Of a DNA stretch of 64,000 bases, positions 32,856-42,268 are shown in pieces (position 1 is the first letter of the stretch; the number at the start of each line of letters is the position of its first letter). The notes under the pieces are model-generated. The model saw only the letters and a program-made list of their open reading frames with translations, had not been told where the DNA came from and ran no database searches. The DNA comes from Sphaerisporangium rufum. Its GTDB lineage: Bacteria; Actinomycetota; Actinomycetes; Streptosporangiales; Streptosporangiaceae. The stretch spans positions 1-64,000 of the forward strand of contig NZ_BOOU01000013.1 of assembly GCF_016863395.1 (NCBI RefSeq). Direction: 5' to 3'. The position numbers were made by a program, and so were the translations under genes.

Positions 32856-34062
32856 GGCGCTGGCGCCCGTCCGGATGCGGCGGATCGCCCTGGCGGCGCC
32901 GCAGGACGCCATCGGCGCGGTGCTGGCCCTGGCGGCGGGAGCCGGCCGGGTGGACATGGACGGCGTGACCGGCGTCGAGGAGTGCGCCGGGCGCGCGCTC
33001 ACCCGGGACGGGGTGGCCGCCGTCGCCGGGTGGACCCCGGCGCGCGAGGTCGAGGCGCTGGCCCGCGCGCTCGCGCCGGCCGGCGGCGCGGTGGTGCCGC
33101 TCCCGCGCCCGCCGGGGCTGCAGGCGCCCACCCTGCTGCGCGGCCAGGGGCTGCGCGGGTCGGCCCGCCCGCTGGTGGAGATGTACGGGACGGTGCCGTA
33201 CGCGGACGTCGACCCGGTGCCGGCGGCCGCGGTCGCCTACGTGCTGATGTTCGGGATGATGTTCGGCGACGCCGGGCACGGCCTGCTGCTGCTCGCCGCG
33301 GCGGTGTCGCTGCGCGCCGGGCGGCCGGCCCGGCTCGCCCGGTGGCGCGGCGGGTGGCCGTTCGTGGCCGGCGCCGGCCTGGCGAGCGTCCTGTTCGGCC
33401 TGCTGTACGGGGAGTTCTTCGGCCCGACCGGCGTGCTGCCGGTGCTGTGGCTGGCCCCGATGGCCCACCCGGTCGCCCTGCTGCTGGCCGGCCTCAGCGC
33501 GGGCACCGTCCTGCTCGGCGGCGCCTACCTGCTGGGCGCGGTCAACCGGTGGCGCGAGGGCGGGCCGCCGCTGGCCCTGTACTCGCCGGCCGGGATCGCC
33601 GGCGGGCTGGCGTTCGCCGGCCTGGGCCTGGCCGCCGCCGGCTGGTACCTGGGCCGGGGGTGGCCCGCGGCGGCCGGGGCGGCGATGGCGGCGGCCGGTC
33701 TCGCCCTGGCGTTCGCCGGCTTCCTGGCCGAGGGCGGCGGCGTGACCCAGGCCGCCGTCCGGTCCTTCGACGTCGTCGTGCGCATCGGCGCCAACGTGGC
33801 GTCCTTCGCCCGGCTCGCGGCCTTCGGCCTCACCCACGCCGCGGTGGGCGGGATCGTCTGGCGGGCCGCCCGCGGGCTGTGGCCGGCGGCGCCCGCCGTC
33901 GCGGTCCTGGTCTTCATCGCGGGCAACCTGCTCGCCTTCACCCTGGCCGCCCTGGTGGCGGCGGTCCAGGCGCTGCGGCTGGAGTACTACGAGCTGTTCT
34001 CCCGGATCTTCCTGGCCGAGGGGCGCCCGTTCCGGCCGCTGCACGTCCCGCCGGCCGGCTGA
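32842..34062 (+). CDS. V/A-type ATPase subunit I (a-subunit), short form
   Basis: 406 aa versus about 600-700 in archaea and Thermus. The cytosolic N-terminal arm is cut down to about 120 residues. The membrane half is complete: EMYGTVPYADVDPVP, YVLMFGMMFGDAGHG (a strong family signature), LYGEFFGPTG, VVRIGANVASFARLAAFGLTHAAVGG, and the end ALRLEYYELFSRIFLAEGRPFRPL. It forms the ion half-channels facing the K ring. The start has AGGAGG 6 nt upstream. Confidence 0.9.
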   Translation: MSRREALAPVRMRRIALAAPQDAIGAVLALAAGAGRVDMDGVTGVEECAGRALTRDGVAAVAGWTPAREVEALARALAPAGGAVVPLPRPPGLQAPTLLRGQGLRGSARPLVEMYGTVPYADVDPVPAAAVAYVLMFGMMFGDAGHGLLLLAAAVSLRAGRPARLARWRGGWPFVAGAGLASVLFGLLYGEFFGPTGVLPVLWLAPMAHPVALLLAGLSAGTVLLGGAYLLGAVNRWREGGPPLALYSPAGIAGGLAFAGLGLAAAGWYLGRGWPAAAGAAMAAAGLALAFAGFLAEGGGVTQAAVRSFDVVVRIGANVASFARLAAFGLTHAAVGGIVWRAARGLWPAAPAVAVLVFIAGNLLAFTLAALVAAVQALRLEYYELFSRIFLAEGRPFRPLHVPPAG

Positions 34063-34750
<688 letters not shown>

Positions 34751-34754
<4 letters not shown>

Positions 34755-35284
34755 GCGGGGAAGCGGTGAGCCGGAGCCCGGTGGAGCGGGCGCTCGCCCC
34801 GCTCGCGGCCGAACTGCTGCGCCGGGCCGGGCGGGAGGCGGCCGGGACGGCCGCGCGGGCGCGGGCCGAGGCGGCGTCCATCGACGCCGCCGCCCGGCGG
34901 GAGGCGGCGCGGGTGCTCGCCGCCGCCCGGGAGTCGGGTCGCGCCGAGCACGCCGCCGAGGCGGCCCGGGCCCTGGCCGAGGCCCGGCGCGAGGGACGGC
35001 GGGCCGTACTGGCCGCGCAGCGCCAGGCGCTGGAGGAGTTCCGCCGCCGGGCCCGGGAGGCGGCCGGCGGCCTGCGCGCCGACCCCGGCTACCCCGCGCT
35101 GCTGCGCGCCCTGACCGAGGCGGCCCGGCGGCGCGGCGGCACCGAACTGGCGATCCGCGAGCACCCCGACGGCGGCGTCGTCGGCGAGGGCCCGGGCCGC
35201 CGGGTGGACGCCACCCTGCCCGTGCTGGCCGACCGGATGGTGGACTCCCTGGCCGGGGAGGTGTGCCGGCTGTGGCTGCCGTGA
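34751..35284 (+). CDS. V/A-type ATPase subunit E (peripheral stalk)
   Basis: 177 aa. The N-terminal two thirds are Ala/Arg/Glu coiled coil. The C-terminal head has the subunit E pattern: LTEAARRRGGTELAIREHPD and a closing VDATLPVLADRMVDSLAGEVCRLWL, matching the 'DNTL..RL......EIR..LF' end. GTG start in a GTGA overlap with F; an in-frame GTG 5 codons later is an alternative. The stop overlaps the A start. Confidence 0.82.
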
Positions 35285-36897
35285 CCCGGGTCAACGGCCC
35301 GCTCGTCGAGGTGGACCGGCTCGGCGGCGCCGCCATGTACGACCTGGTGCGGATCGGCGGGCTGCCCGGCGAGATCGTCGCGCTGCGCGGCGAGCGGGCG
35401 ACCGTCCAGATGTACGAGTACACCGGCGGCCTGCGCCCGGGGCTGGAGGTCGAGGCCACCGGGGCGCCGCTGTCGGCGCCGCTCGGCCCGCACCTGCTCG
35501 GCGGGGTGTTCGACGGCCTGCTGCGGCCGCTGGACCGGGCCCCCGCCTGGCTGGACCCCCGGTCCCGGCCGGGCGCCGGGCCGGGGGCGTGGCGGTTCAC
35601 GCCGCTGGTGGCCGCGGGACGGCCGGTGGCGCCCGGCACGCCGGTCGGCTCGGTCGCCGCGGCGGGCCGGGTGCCCTACCTGGTGCTCGCCCCCGGCGGC
35701 GTCGTCGGGGACGTCCGGCCCGAGGGGGAGTACCCGGCCACCGCCACGGTCGCCACCGTCGGCGGCACCGCGGTGACCATGACCCGGCGGTGGCCGGTCC
35801 GCCGGGCGCTGCCCTGCCGGGAACGGCTGGCCGAGCCGGTGCCGCTGGTCACCGGGCAGCGGGTCCTGGACCTGCTGCTGCCGGTCCGGCGCGGCGGCGC
35901 GGCGGCGGTCCCCGGCGGGTTCGGCACCGGCAAGACCGTGCTGCTCCAGCAGATCGCCCGATGGTGCGACGCCGACGTCGTGGTGTACGTCGGCTGCGGC
36001 GAGCGCGGCAACGAGCTGGCCGACGTGCTCGCCGGCCTGGCCGGGATCACCGACCCGCGGACCGGCGGCCGGCTGGCCGACCGCACGGTGGTGGTCGCCA
36101 ACACCTCCAACATGCCCATGATGGCGCGGGAGGCGAGCGTCTACACCGGGATGACCGTGGCCGAGCACTTCCGCGACATGGGGTACGACGTCGTGCTGAT
36201 CGCCGACTCCACGTCCCGGTGGGCCGAGGCCCGCCGCGAGTTCGCCGCCCGCGCCGGCGAGCCGCCGGCCGAGGAGGGGCACCCCGCCGACCTCGCCTCG
36301 GCGATCGCCGCCTTCTACGAGCGCGCCGGCCGGGTCACCACGCTCGGCGGCCGGACCGGCTCGGTGACGGTGCTCGGCGCGGTCTCCCCGCCGGGCGGCG
36401 ACCTGACCGAGCCGGTCACCGCGCACACCGAACGGTTCGTCCGGACGCTGTGGACCCTGGACCGCGACCTGGCCTACGCGCGCCACTACCCCGCGGTGTC
36501 GGTCGAGGCCTCGTTCAGCCGGGACGGCGGCGCGCTGTCCGCCTGGCACGACCGCGAGGGGCGGCCCGGCTGGGCGGCGGCCGGCGCCCGGGTCGCCGCG
36601 CTGCTCGCCGAGGCCGGCCGGCTGGCCGGGACGGCGGAACTCGTCGGCGCCTCGGCGCTGCCCGACCGCGAGCGCGTCGTGCTGCTCGGCGGGCGGCTGC
36701 TGCGCGAAGGACTGCTGCGGCAGAGCGCGCTCAGCCCGGCGGACGCCTACTGCTCGCCCGGGCGGACCCTCGCCCTGGCCGGCACCGTGCTCGCGGCGAT
36801 CGACGACTGCCTGGCCCTGGCCGCCACCGGGGTGCCGGCCGAGGACATCGAGTCCCGGGACTTCACCGCGGTGCTGCGCGCGAAGGAAACCGGGTGA
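35281..36897 (+). CDS. atpA: V/A-type ATPase catalytic subunit A
   Basis: 538 aa. The P-loop is GGFGTGKT (212-219) where GPFGSGKT is usual. GERGNELADVL and EASVYTGMTVAEHFRDMGYDVVLIADSTSRWAEA are near-identical to the family. The A-specific non-homologous region (about 85-175) is present. Overall a little shorter than the usual 575-590 aa. It hydrolyses or makes ATP in the A3B3 head. GTG start overlapping the E stop (GTGA); the GTG six codons earlier was rejected for that reason. Confidence 0.93.
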   Translation: MTRVNGPLVEVDRLGGAAMYDLVRIGGLPGEIVALRGERATVQMYEYTGGLRPGLEVEATGAPLSAPLGPHLLGGVFDGLLRPLDRAPAWLDPRSRPGAGPGAWRFTPLVAAGRPVAPGTPVGSVAAAGRVPYLVLAPGGVVGDVRPEGEYPATATVATVGGTAVTMTRRWPVRRALPCRERLAEPVPLVTGQRVLDLLLPVRRGGAAAVPGGFGTGKTVLLQQIARWCDADVVVYVGCGERGNELADVLAGLAGITDPRTGGRLADRTVVVANTSNMPMMAREASVYTGMTVAEHFRDMGYDVVLIADSTSRWAEARREFAARAGEPPAEEGHPADLASAIAAFYERAGRVTTLGGRTGSVTVLGAVSPPGGDLTEPVTAHTERFVRTLWTLDRDLAYARHYPAVSVEASFSRDGGALSAWHDREGRPGWAAAGARVAALLAEAGRLAGTAELVGASALPDRERVVLLGGRLLREGLLRQSALSPADAYCSPGRTLALAGTVLAAIDDCLALAATGVPAEDIESRDFTAVLRAKETG

Positions 36898-36906
36898 GGC
36901 GGGGCA

Positions 36907-38328
36907 GTGATCGAGCTGGAGTACACCGACGTGGCCGAGCTGCGCGGGCCGCTCGCCGTCGTGCGCGGCGTCGCCGGTGTCGGCTGGGACGAGTTCGCGG
37001 TCATCCGGCTGCCCGGCGGCGGGACGCGGCACGGGCTGGTGCTGGAGGTGGACCGGGACCTGGCGCTGGTCCAGGTGCTGGAGGGCACCGCCGGCCTGGC
37101 GCCCGGCCGGATCGGCGTCACCTTCTCCGGGGCGCCGTTCCGGGTGCCGGTCGGCCCGGGCTGGCTGGGACGGGTGTGCGACGGGCTGGGCGACCCGCTG
37201 GACGGCGGACCGCCGGTCTTCGGCACCGCGACCGCGCCGGCCGGCGGGCTCCCGCTCAACCCCGCGTGGCGGCTCCCGCCCGCCGACCCGATCATCACCG
37301 GGGTGTCGGTGATCGACGCGCTGACCACGCTGGTCCGCGGCCAGAAGATCGCGATCTTCGCCGCGCCCGGCCTGCCGCACCTCGACCTCGCCGCCCAGAT
37401 CGCCGCGCAGGCGCACGCCGCCGGGGAGCCGTTCGGCGTGGTCTTCGCCGCCATGGGGCTCACCCACGCGGACGCCTCCGGGGTGCGCGACGCGCTGGAG
37501 GCACGGACCGCGGCCGGCGAGCTGGTGCTGCTGCTCAACCTGGCCGGCGACCCCGTCATCGAGCGCGTCCTCACCCCGCGGATCGCGCTCACCGTGGCCG
37601 AGCACCTCGCCTTCGGCCTGGGCCGGCACGTCCTGGTCGTGCTGGCCGACATGACCGGCTACTGCGAGGCGCTGCGGGAGGTGTCGGCCGCGCGCAGCGA
37701 GGTCCCGGCCCGGCGCGCCTACCCCGGGTACCTGTACAGCGACCTCGCCTCGATCTACGAGCGCTGCGGCCGGGTGCGCGGCCGGCCGGGCTCGGTCACC
37801 CTGCTGCCCGTGCTCACCATGCCGGGCGGTGACATCACCCATCCCGTGCCGGATCTCACCGGCTACATCACCGAAGGACAGATCGTGCTTTCATCAGAAA
37901 TCTCGGTGTACCCACCGGTGGATCCGCTGGCGTCGCTCTCCCGGTTGATGCGCGGTGGCGTGGGGGCCGGCCGTACCCGGCCGGAGCACGCCGACCTGGC
38001 GGCCCAGCTGATCGCCGCCCTGGCCCGGGCCGCGCGGGCCCGCGAGCTCGCCGAATTCGTGGGCGCCGACGCGCTCGGGCCGGCCGACCGCCGCCACCTC
38101 GACCTCGCGGACGCGTTCGCCCGCGACCTGGTGGCCCAGCGCCGCGACGAGTCCCGCTCGCTGGAGGAGACCTTCACCCGCGCCTGGCGGGTGCTGTCGG
38201 TCCTGCCGCGCGCCGACCTGGCCATGCTCGGCGCCGCCGCCCTCGACGCCCACCACCGGCCCGCCGCCCCCGAGCCCGGCCCTCAGGAGCCCGACGGCAT
38301 CGGCACCGGCCACCGGGAGCCGCGATGA
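36907..38328 (+). CDS. atpB: V/A-type ATPase regulatory subunit B
   Basis: 473 aa. Non-catalytic B subunit: LPLNPAWRLPPADPIITGVSVID, RGQKIAIFAAPGLPHLDLAAQIAAQA (degenerate P-loop, as in all B subunits), NLAGDPVIERVLTPRIALTVAEHLAF, YPGYLYSDLASIYERCGR, MPGGDITHPVPDLTGYITEGQI. GTG start with an AGGCGG box. It ends with ATGA overlapping a 30-codon micro-ORF rather than subunit D itself. The V-type symbol should not be confused with F-type atpB. Confidence 0.93.
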   Translation: MIELEYTDVAELRGPLAVVRGVAGVGWDEFAVIRLPGGGTRHGLVLEVDRDLALVQVLEGTAGLAPGRIGVTFSGAPFRVPVGPGWLGRVCDGLGDPLDGGPPVFGTATAPAGGLPLNPAWRLPPADPIITGVSVIDALTTLVRGQKIAIFAAPGLPHLDLAAQIAAQAHAAGEPFGVVFAAMGLTHADASGVRDALEARTAAGELVLLLNLAGDPVIERVLTPRIALTVAEHLAFGLGRHVLVVLADMTGYCEALREVSAARSEVPARRAYPGYLYSDLASIYERCGRVRGRPGSVTLLPVLTMPGGDITHPVPDLTGYITEGQIVLSSEISVYPPVDPLASLSRLMRGGVGAGRTRPEHADLAAQLIAALARAARARELAEFVGADALGPADRRHLDLADAFARDLVAQRRDESRSLEETFTRAWRVLSVLPRADLAMLGAAALDAHHRPAAPEPGPQEPDGIGTGHREPR

Positions 38329-38417
38329 AGGCGCTCCGCCGGCCGCGCCCCGCTCGGCCGGCGCCCGTGCCGGTGCGGCACCGCATGACGAGCATCCGCC
38401 GGGAGGAGCCGAGATGA
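38325..38417 (+). CDS. Possible 30-aa Arg/Pro-rich micro-ORF bridging subunits B and D
   Basis: ATG overlaps the B stop (ATGA at 38325-38328) and its TGA overlaps the D start (ATGA at 38414-38417). The product is basic: MKALRRPRPARPAPVPVRHR followed by ten residues ending REEPR. It includes the GGGAGGAG box of subunit D in its last codons. It may be a translational relay that keeps ribosomes on the message between B and D, or simply a spacer that happens to be open. No homologue is known to me. Confidence 0.4.
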   Translation: MKALRRPRPARPAPVPVRHRMTSIRREEPR

Positions 38418-39004
38418 GGGTGCACGCGCCCCCGGGACGCGCCGGTCACCTGTGGCTGCGCCGCCGGCTGGCCACCGCCGAGCACGCCCTCGACCTGCTG
38501 GACCGCCGGCTGGCGCTGCTCCAGCAGGAGCACGACCGGCTGGTTCGCCCGGCCGCGCGGACCGGCCGCGACTGGGCGGCCGCGCTGGCGGACTCAGAGA
38601 CCTGGACGCGCCGGGTGGCCCGGCTCGGCGGGGAGCGGGCGCTGCGCCTGGGCGCCCCGGCCGGCCGGGCGGAGGTCGACATCGAGCCGGCCGGCGTGCT
38701 GGGCGTCCGCTGTCCCGGCCGGGTGACTTGCCGCTTCCCCGCCGCCCCGGACCTGCTGCCGCTCACCGCCGCTCTCGGCCCGGCCCGGGCGGCCGCCCAG
38801 GCCGCGCTGGCGGCGGCCGTCCGGCACGCCGCCGCCCAGGAGGCCGTCCGGCTGGTGGCGGCCGAGGTCCATCGGACCCGGCGCCGGGTCCGCGCGCTGC
38901 GCGAGCGGTGGATCCCGGCGCTGACCGCCGCCCTGGCCGACCGCGCCCTCACCCTGGAGGAGCAAGACCGAGCCGACCGCCTCCGCCGCCCCTCGGACCG
39001 GTGA
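38414..39004 (+). CDS. atpD: V/A-type ATPase subunit D (central rotor shaft)
   Basis: 196 aa, two long antiparallel helices. The start GHLWLRRRLATAEHALDLLDRRLALLQQEHDRL matches the conserved 'L..L...L..A..G..LL..K...L' opening. The end REEQ-like RVRALRERWIPALTAALADRALTLEEQDRADRLRR matches the family C-terminus. It couples ATP hydrolysis in A3B3 to rotation of C and the K ring. GGGAGGAG 5 nt upstream. Last gene of the operon. Confidence 0.9.
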   Translation: MRVHAPPGRAGHLWLRRRLATAEHALDLLDRRLALLQQEHDRLVRPAARTGRDWAAALADSETWTRRVARLGGERALRLGAPAGRAEVDIEPAGVLGVRCPGRVTCRFPAAPDLLPLTAALGPARAAAQAALAAAVRHAAAQEAVRLVAAEVHRTRRRVRALRERWIPALTAALADRALTLEEQDRADRLRRPSDR

Positions 39005-39073
39005 ACCCCGCCCGGCATGTCCCCGGAGTGGTGAACCAGCCCTCCGGGCTTGCCCGCCGCGTGTTCCCCGGAG

Positions 39074-39175
39074 GTGGAGCCTGCGGTCCGGCGGGCATCG
39101 GAGATCCTCAGCATCCTCGGCCGCCAGGGCGAGCGCATCCACGTCCGCGGCCGCCTACGTCCCGGTGATTCCTGA
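39074..39175 (+). CDS. Possible 33-aa small ORF downstream of the V-ATPase operon
   Basis: GTG, with GGAG immediately upstream and therefore too close for a normal start, then a codon-biased helical-looking peptide containing VRRASEILSILGRQGERIHV. It may be a small protein or the remnant of a larger gene. The remainder of the 235-bp gap to the next gene has no other feature. Confidence 0.2.
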   Translation: MEPAVRRASEILSILGRQGERIHVRGRLRPGDS

Positions 39176-39239
39176 TTCCTGGCGTTCGTACCGATCCCAA
39201 CCGATCATCGGTATCCCGCCGCGAATGAGGTGAACGGCG

Positions 39240-39656
39240 TCAGGAATCCTGAGCGCGGACTTCGAACCAGATCGTGCGGCCCTTGGGGTTCTGTCGCCAT
39301 CCCCATGACGAGGACAGCTCCTGCACCAGCCACAAGCCTCGCCCGCCTTCGCTGAGCGGGTCGATCGGGGCCTGAACCGCCGGAAAGTCATTCGGCGAGC
39401 CCGCGTCGGTCACCTCGATGCGAACGGTCTCGCCGTCGTCGTACACGCGCACGGTGACCACGCCGTCCCGCACGCGTCCCGACTCCGAATGGCGAACCGC
39501 GTTCGCGAAGACCTCACTGACCATCAACTCGATGTCGTCCACATCGCGGTGTCCGTTCCGGCACAGCAACGAGCGTACGTACGCCCGGGCGAGCTTCGTT
39601 GATCCGTCATCGGCCAGTAGGTCGACCCGGCCGAGAAGCGTGCCGACGGTCGTCAT
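39240..39656 (-). CDS. RsbW/AbaA-orfD-like ATP-binding protein (second copy of the module)
   Basis: 138 aa, GHKL ATPase of the anti-sigma type: DDIELMVSEVFANAVRHSESGR (N box), IEVTDAGSPNDFP (G1), EGGRGLWLVQELSSSWGWRQ (G2). Divergent from an Scr1 HTH/DUF397 pair, repeating the arrangement at 10.7-12.4 kb. An ATG 51 codons earlier was rejected, because that extension is not domain-like and runs into the control region. Confidence 0.87.
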   Translation of the reverse strand: MTTVGTLLGRVDLLADDGSTKLARAYVRSLLCRNGHRDVDDIELMVSEVFANAVRHSESGRVRDGVVTVRVYDDGETVRIEVTDAGSPNDFPAVQAPIDPLSEGGRGLWLVQELSSSWGWRQNPKGRTIWFEVRAQDS

Positions 39657-40013
39657 GCCGCGACTTCCATTTCGGGCCCGGTGACCGAGGTGTGCCGTCT
39701 GAAGTCCATCGTCTCTCCGGCGTTGGAACATCCGGTCCCTGGGACGCTGTGCTCTGGGCGATCCCGGCACTCGTCGGGGCGCCGTGTCATTTCCGGGTGC
39801 AACGTTCACCCTCCATCTCTCACGTTTACGCGCCGGAGTCGCCTGTCAGGTTGGAGCAGGTTCAATGGCGCCTTGTCGGTGGCTGTCACATCGCTGTGCA
39901 AAAAGCTGCTGGATGACTGGCTGGGCCTCCAACATTGGCGCGTAATCGCTTGAGGCGAAGGTAAGTTCGACGGACAATCCGGTGACGGTACCTTCGGGTC
40001 GGCGTACCAGAAC

Positions 40014-40042
40014 GTCAGTTCGTGTCAGTTCAGTGTCACTGA
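40014..40042 (+). promoter_or_regulatory. Three GTCAGTTC/GTCACTGA direct repeats before the HTH gene
   Basis: GTCAGTTC at 40014 and 40024, and GTCACTGA at 40035, have helical-turn spacing (10-11 bp) and end about 25 bp before the start of the Scr1 regulator. Candidate operator. The 410-bp gene-free stretch 39657-40066 is AT-richer than the window and holds both divergent promoters. Confidence 0.4.
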
Positions 40043-40066
40043 GGGGCGATTCGGGAGGTGATCGGG

Positions 40067-40894
40067 ATGGGCGATCTAGATCCACGTCTGACACCGGCAC
40101 AGCGAGTGGGCAGGGAATTGGCCCGCTTCCGCAATCAGGCCGGCCTCACGCAGGCCCGGCTGGCTGCGCGCCTGGACGTCTCGCCGTCACTCGTCGCTCA
40201 TGTGGAGCGTGGTGCACGCACCCTGAAATGCGACGTAGCTGGCAAATGCGATGAGCTTTTCAAAACAGATGGGCGTTTTACCCGACTCTGTCGAGGACTC
40301 TCCGCTTCTGTGCTCTTGCCTACCTGGTTCGCTGGTTGGCTGGACGAGATCGAACCTCGGGCGCGCGTGTTTCGAAGCTGGGATCCACTGCTCATTCCCG
40401 GCTTCTTGCAGACGGAGGAGTATGCCAGGGCCGTCTTCCGGGGTCACCGAAAGCTGTCCGAGGAAGCAGTGGATAAAAGGGTGCAAGCCCGCATGATGCG
40501 CAATACGCTGGTGACTCGCGACGATCCACCAGAAATCTGGATTCCGATTGACGAAGGGGTCCTTTATCGAAATATCGGCGGTAGGGAGGTGATGGCAGCG
40601 CAGCTCGCTCATCTATTGCTCGTGGCCGAGTGGCGCAACGTCACTCTTCAGGTGGTTCCGTCCGACACCCCTTGCACCGACGGCCTGTTGAGCGCCTTCA
40701 CGATCGCGGAGTTGGACGACGCGCCGACCGCCGTCTATGTGGATTCGGCCGGGAACGGCGAGGTGTCTACTGATCATGAACTCGTCTCGCTGATCTGGGG
40801 CCGGTATGACACACTCCGGGCAGAGGCATACCGCCCGATCGACTCGCTCGCGAAGATCAGGGAAGCCAGGAGAAAATGGACCGAGGACACGTGA
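40067..40894 (+). CDS. Scr1/WhiJ-type HTH regulator (XRE + DUF5753), lower GC
   Basis: 275 aa. XRE domain about 14-65 (QRVGRELARFRNQAGLTQARLAARLDVSPSLVAHVERGAR), then DUF5753 (LPTWFAGWLDEIEPRARVF, LLIPGFLQTEEYARAVF, IWIPIDEGVLYRNIGG). ATG with GGGAGG 8 nt upstream; a GTG three codons earlier overlaps that box. Several codons are AT-ending (AAATGCGATGAG, AATATC), unlike neighbouring genes, which suggests recent acquisition. Overlaps the DUF397 gene by 19 bp. Confidence 0.9.
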   Translation: MGDLDPRLTPAQRVGRELARFRNQAGLTQARLAARLDVSPSLVAHVERGARTLKCDVAGKCDELFKTDGRFTRLCRGLSASVLLPTWFAGWLDEIEPRARVFRSWDPLLIPGFLQTEEYARAVFRGHRKLSEEAVDKRVQARMMRNTLVTRDDPPEIWIPIDEGVLYRNIGGREVMAAQLAHLLLVAEWRNVTLQVVPSDTPCTDGLLSAFTIAELDDAPTAVYVDSAGNGEVSTDHELVSLIWGRYDTLRAEAYRPIDSLAKIREARRKWTEDT

Positions 40895-41106
40895 CGGCCG
40901 CTGACCTCTCAACGGCCGTATGGCGGAAGTCGGTGCGTTCCGGCAATAACGGTGCGCAGTGTGTCGAGGTCGCGACCGGCCTGCCAAGGGTCGTCGCCGT
41001 CCGGGACAGCAAGCGTCCCGGTGGACCGGTCGTGCTGACCACGCGTGACCGGTGGCGATCGTTTCTCGACGGTGTGCGGAGTGACACGCTGGAGGACCTG
41101 GTCTGA
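40876..41106 (+). CDS. DUF397 protein (BldB-like), partner of the Scr1 regulator
   Basis: 76 aa: TAVWRKSVRSGNNGAQCVEVATGLPRVVAVRDSKRPGGPVVLTTRDRWRSFLDGVRS, a full DUF397 domain. Its start lies inside the 3' end of the HTH gene, so translation is coupled. Second HTH/DUF397 pair in the window. Confidence 0.9.
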   Translation: MDRGHVTAADLSTAVWRKSVRSGNNGAQCVEVATGLPRVVAVRDSKRPGGPVVLTTRDRWRSFLDGVRSDTLEDLV

Positions 41107-41169
41107 CGCTTCCGGCGTTCGGGTAGTGCCATCACCCGGCGATGTGCGGCGGTCCGCCCGGCCGACCCG

Positions 41170-42258
41170 TTAGGGCGGCTCGGTGCCGGTGCGGGCTTCG
41201 GACGTGCGGGATGCGCGGTCGATGCGGGACTGGAGGCCGTCCAGGAGGATGGCCAGGCCCTCGGTGAAGGCGGCCTCGGCCTGCTGCTCCCAGGCGTTCG
41301 AGCCGCCGCCGGGGCCGGGATCCTCGTCCGAGGTCGGCCGCCGGGTCCGCGCAGGCGGGCAGGGGGCCGGTGACTCCAGGGCCGCGGGCGGGGGAGCGGC
41401 GGCGGGCGGGGGAGCGGGGGCGGCGCCGGCGAGTGCGGCGGAGTGCGGGTAGCGGCGGGCGAAGTCCGGGACGAGTTCCTGGAGCACGCCGGCGCGCAGC
41501 GTCCACCACTCGGCGTCGGAGGTGCCGGTCGTGCCGGCGGCCGCGGCCGACTCGGCCGTCGAGCGGGCGGCCCCGCGGACCAGGGCGAACAGCGCGGCGA
41601 CCACCGCGCGCACGGTGGCCGGGGGCAGGCCGGTGCCGTGCAGGGCACCCAGGACCGACTCCAGCACCTGCTGCTCGTGCGGCCCGAGCACCGGCCGGGC
41701 GTGGGACACCTGGAGCAGCCACGGGTGCCGGACGTAGCGCGCCCGCAGCCAGGCCGCCCATGCCTCCACCGCGACCCGCCAGCCACCGTCCCCGGGTGCA
41801 CCCCCTTCCCGGCCGGCGGTCCCGGCCTGACCGCCGGCCGGTGACCGGTGCGCCGCATGCCGACCTGCCGGCTCTCCGGTTTCCTGGTCTCCCTTGGCGC
41901 CGGCCGGCTCTCCGGGTTCCGGGGACGCTTTCTCACCGGTCCGGGTTCCGGAGGTCGTGCTTCCGCCGGGGGGCGGGGCGGCGTGGGCGCGGTCGTACAT
42001 CAGGTCGATCAGTTCCCGCTTGGTGGGCACGTAGGTGTAGAGCGACATGGCGGTGCGGCCGAGCCGCTCGCCGACCGCGCGCATGGACAGCCCGTCCAGC
42101 GTGCCGGCGTCGGCCACCGCGATGGCCGCGTCCACGATCTCGTCCACCGTCAGAGCGGGTTTCGGCCCGGGGGCGCGCCGCGGCTCGCCCGGGGTCGCGT
42201 CCCGCCACAGCAGGGCCAGGGTCCTGCGCGGGTCGCCCTGGCCGGCGTAGACCACCAT
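41170..42258 (-). CDS. TetR-family regulator with long low-complexity insert
   Basis: 362 aa, well above the usual 200-240. HTH: LTVDEIVDAAIAVADAGTLDGLSMRAVGERLGRTAMSLYTYVPTKRELIDLMYDRAH. The C-terminal ligand domain is of the TetR_C_1 kind (ARYVRHPWLLQVSHARPVLGPHEQQVLESVLGAL). Between them lies a Gly/Glu/Pro-rich insert of about 60 residues, with a second one near the C-terminus. ATG with AAGGAG 8 nt upstream. Divergent from an alpha/beta hydrolase gene, which is the likely target. Confidence 0.87.
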   Translation of the reverse strand: MVVYAGQGDPRRTLALLWRDATPGEPRRAPGPKPALTVDEIVDAAIAVADAGTLDGLSMRAVGERLGRTAMSLYTYVPTKRELIDLMYDRAHAAPPPGGSTTSGTRTGEKASPEPGEPAGAKGDQETGEPAGRHAAHRSPAGGQAGTAGREGGAPGDGGWRVAVEAWAAWLRARYVRHPWLLQVSHARPVLGPHEQQVLESVLGALHGTGLPPATVRAVVAALFALVRGAARSTAESAAAAGTTGTSDAEWWTLRAGVLQELVPDFARRYPHSAALAGAAPAPPPAAAPPPAALESPAPCPPARTRRPTSDEDPGPGGGSNAWEQQAEAAFTEGLAILLDGLQSRIDRASRTSEARTGTEPP

Positions 42259-42268
42259 GACAGATCTC

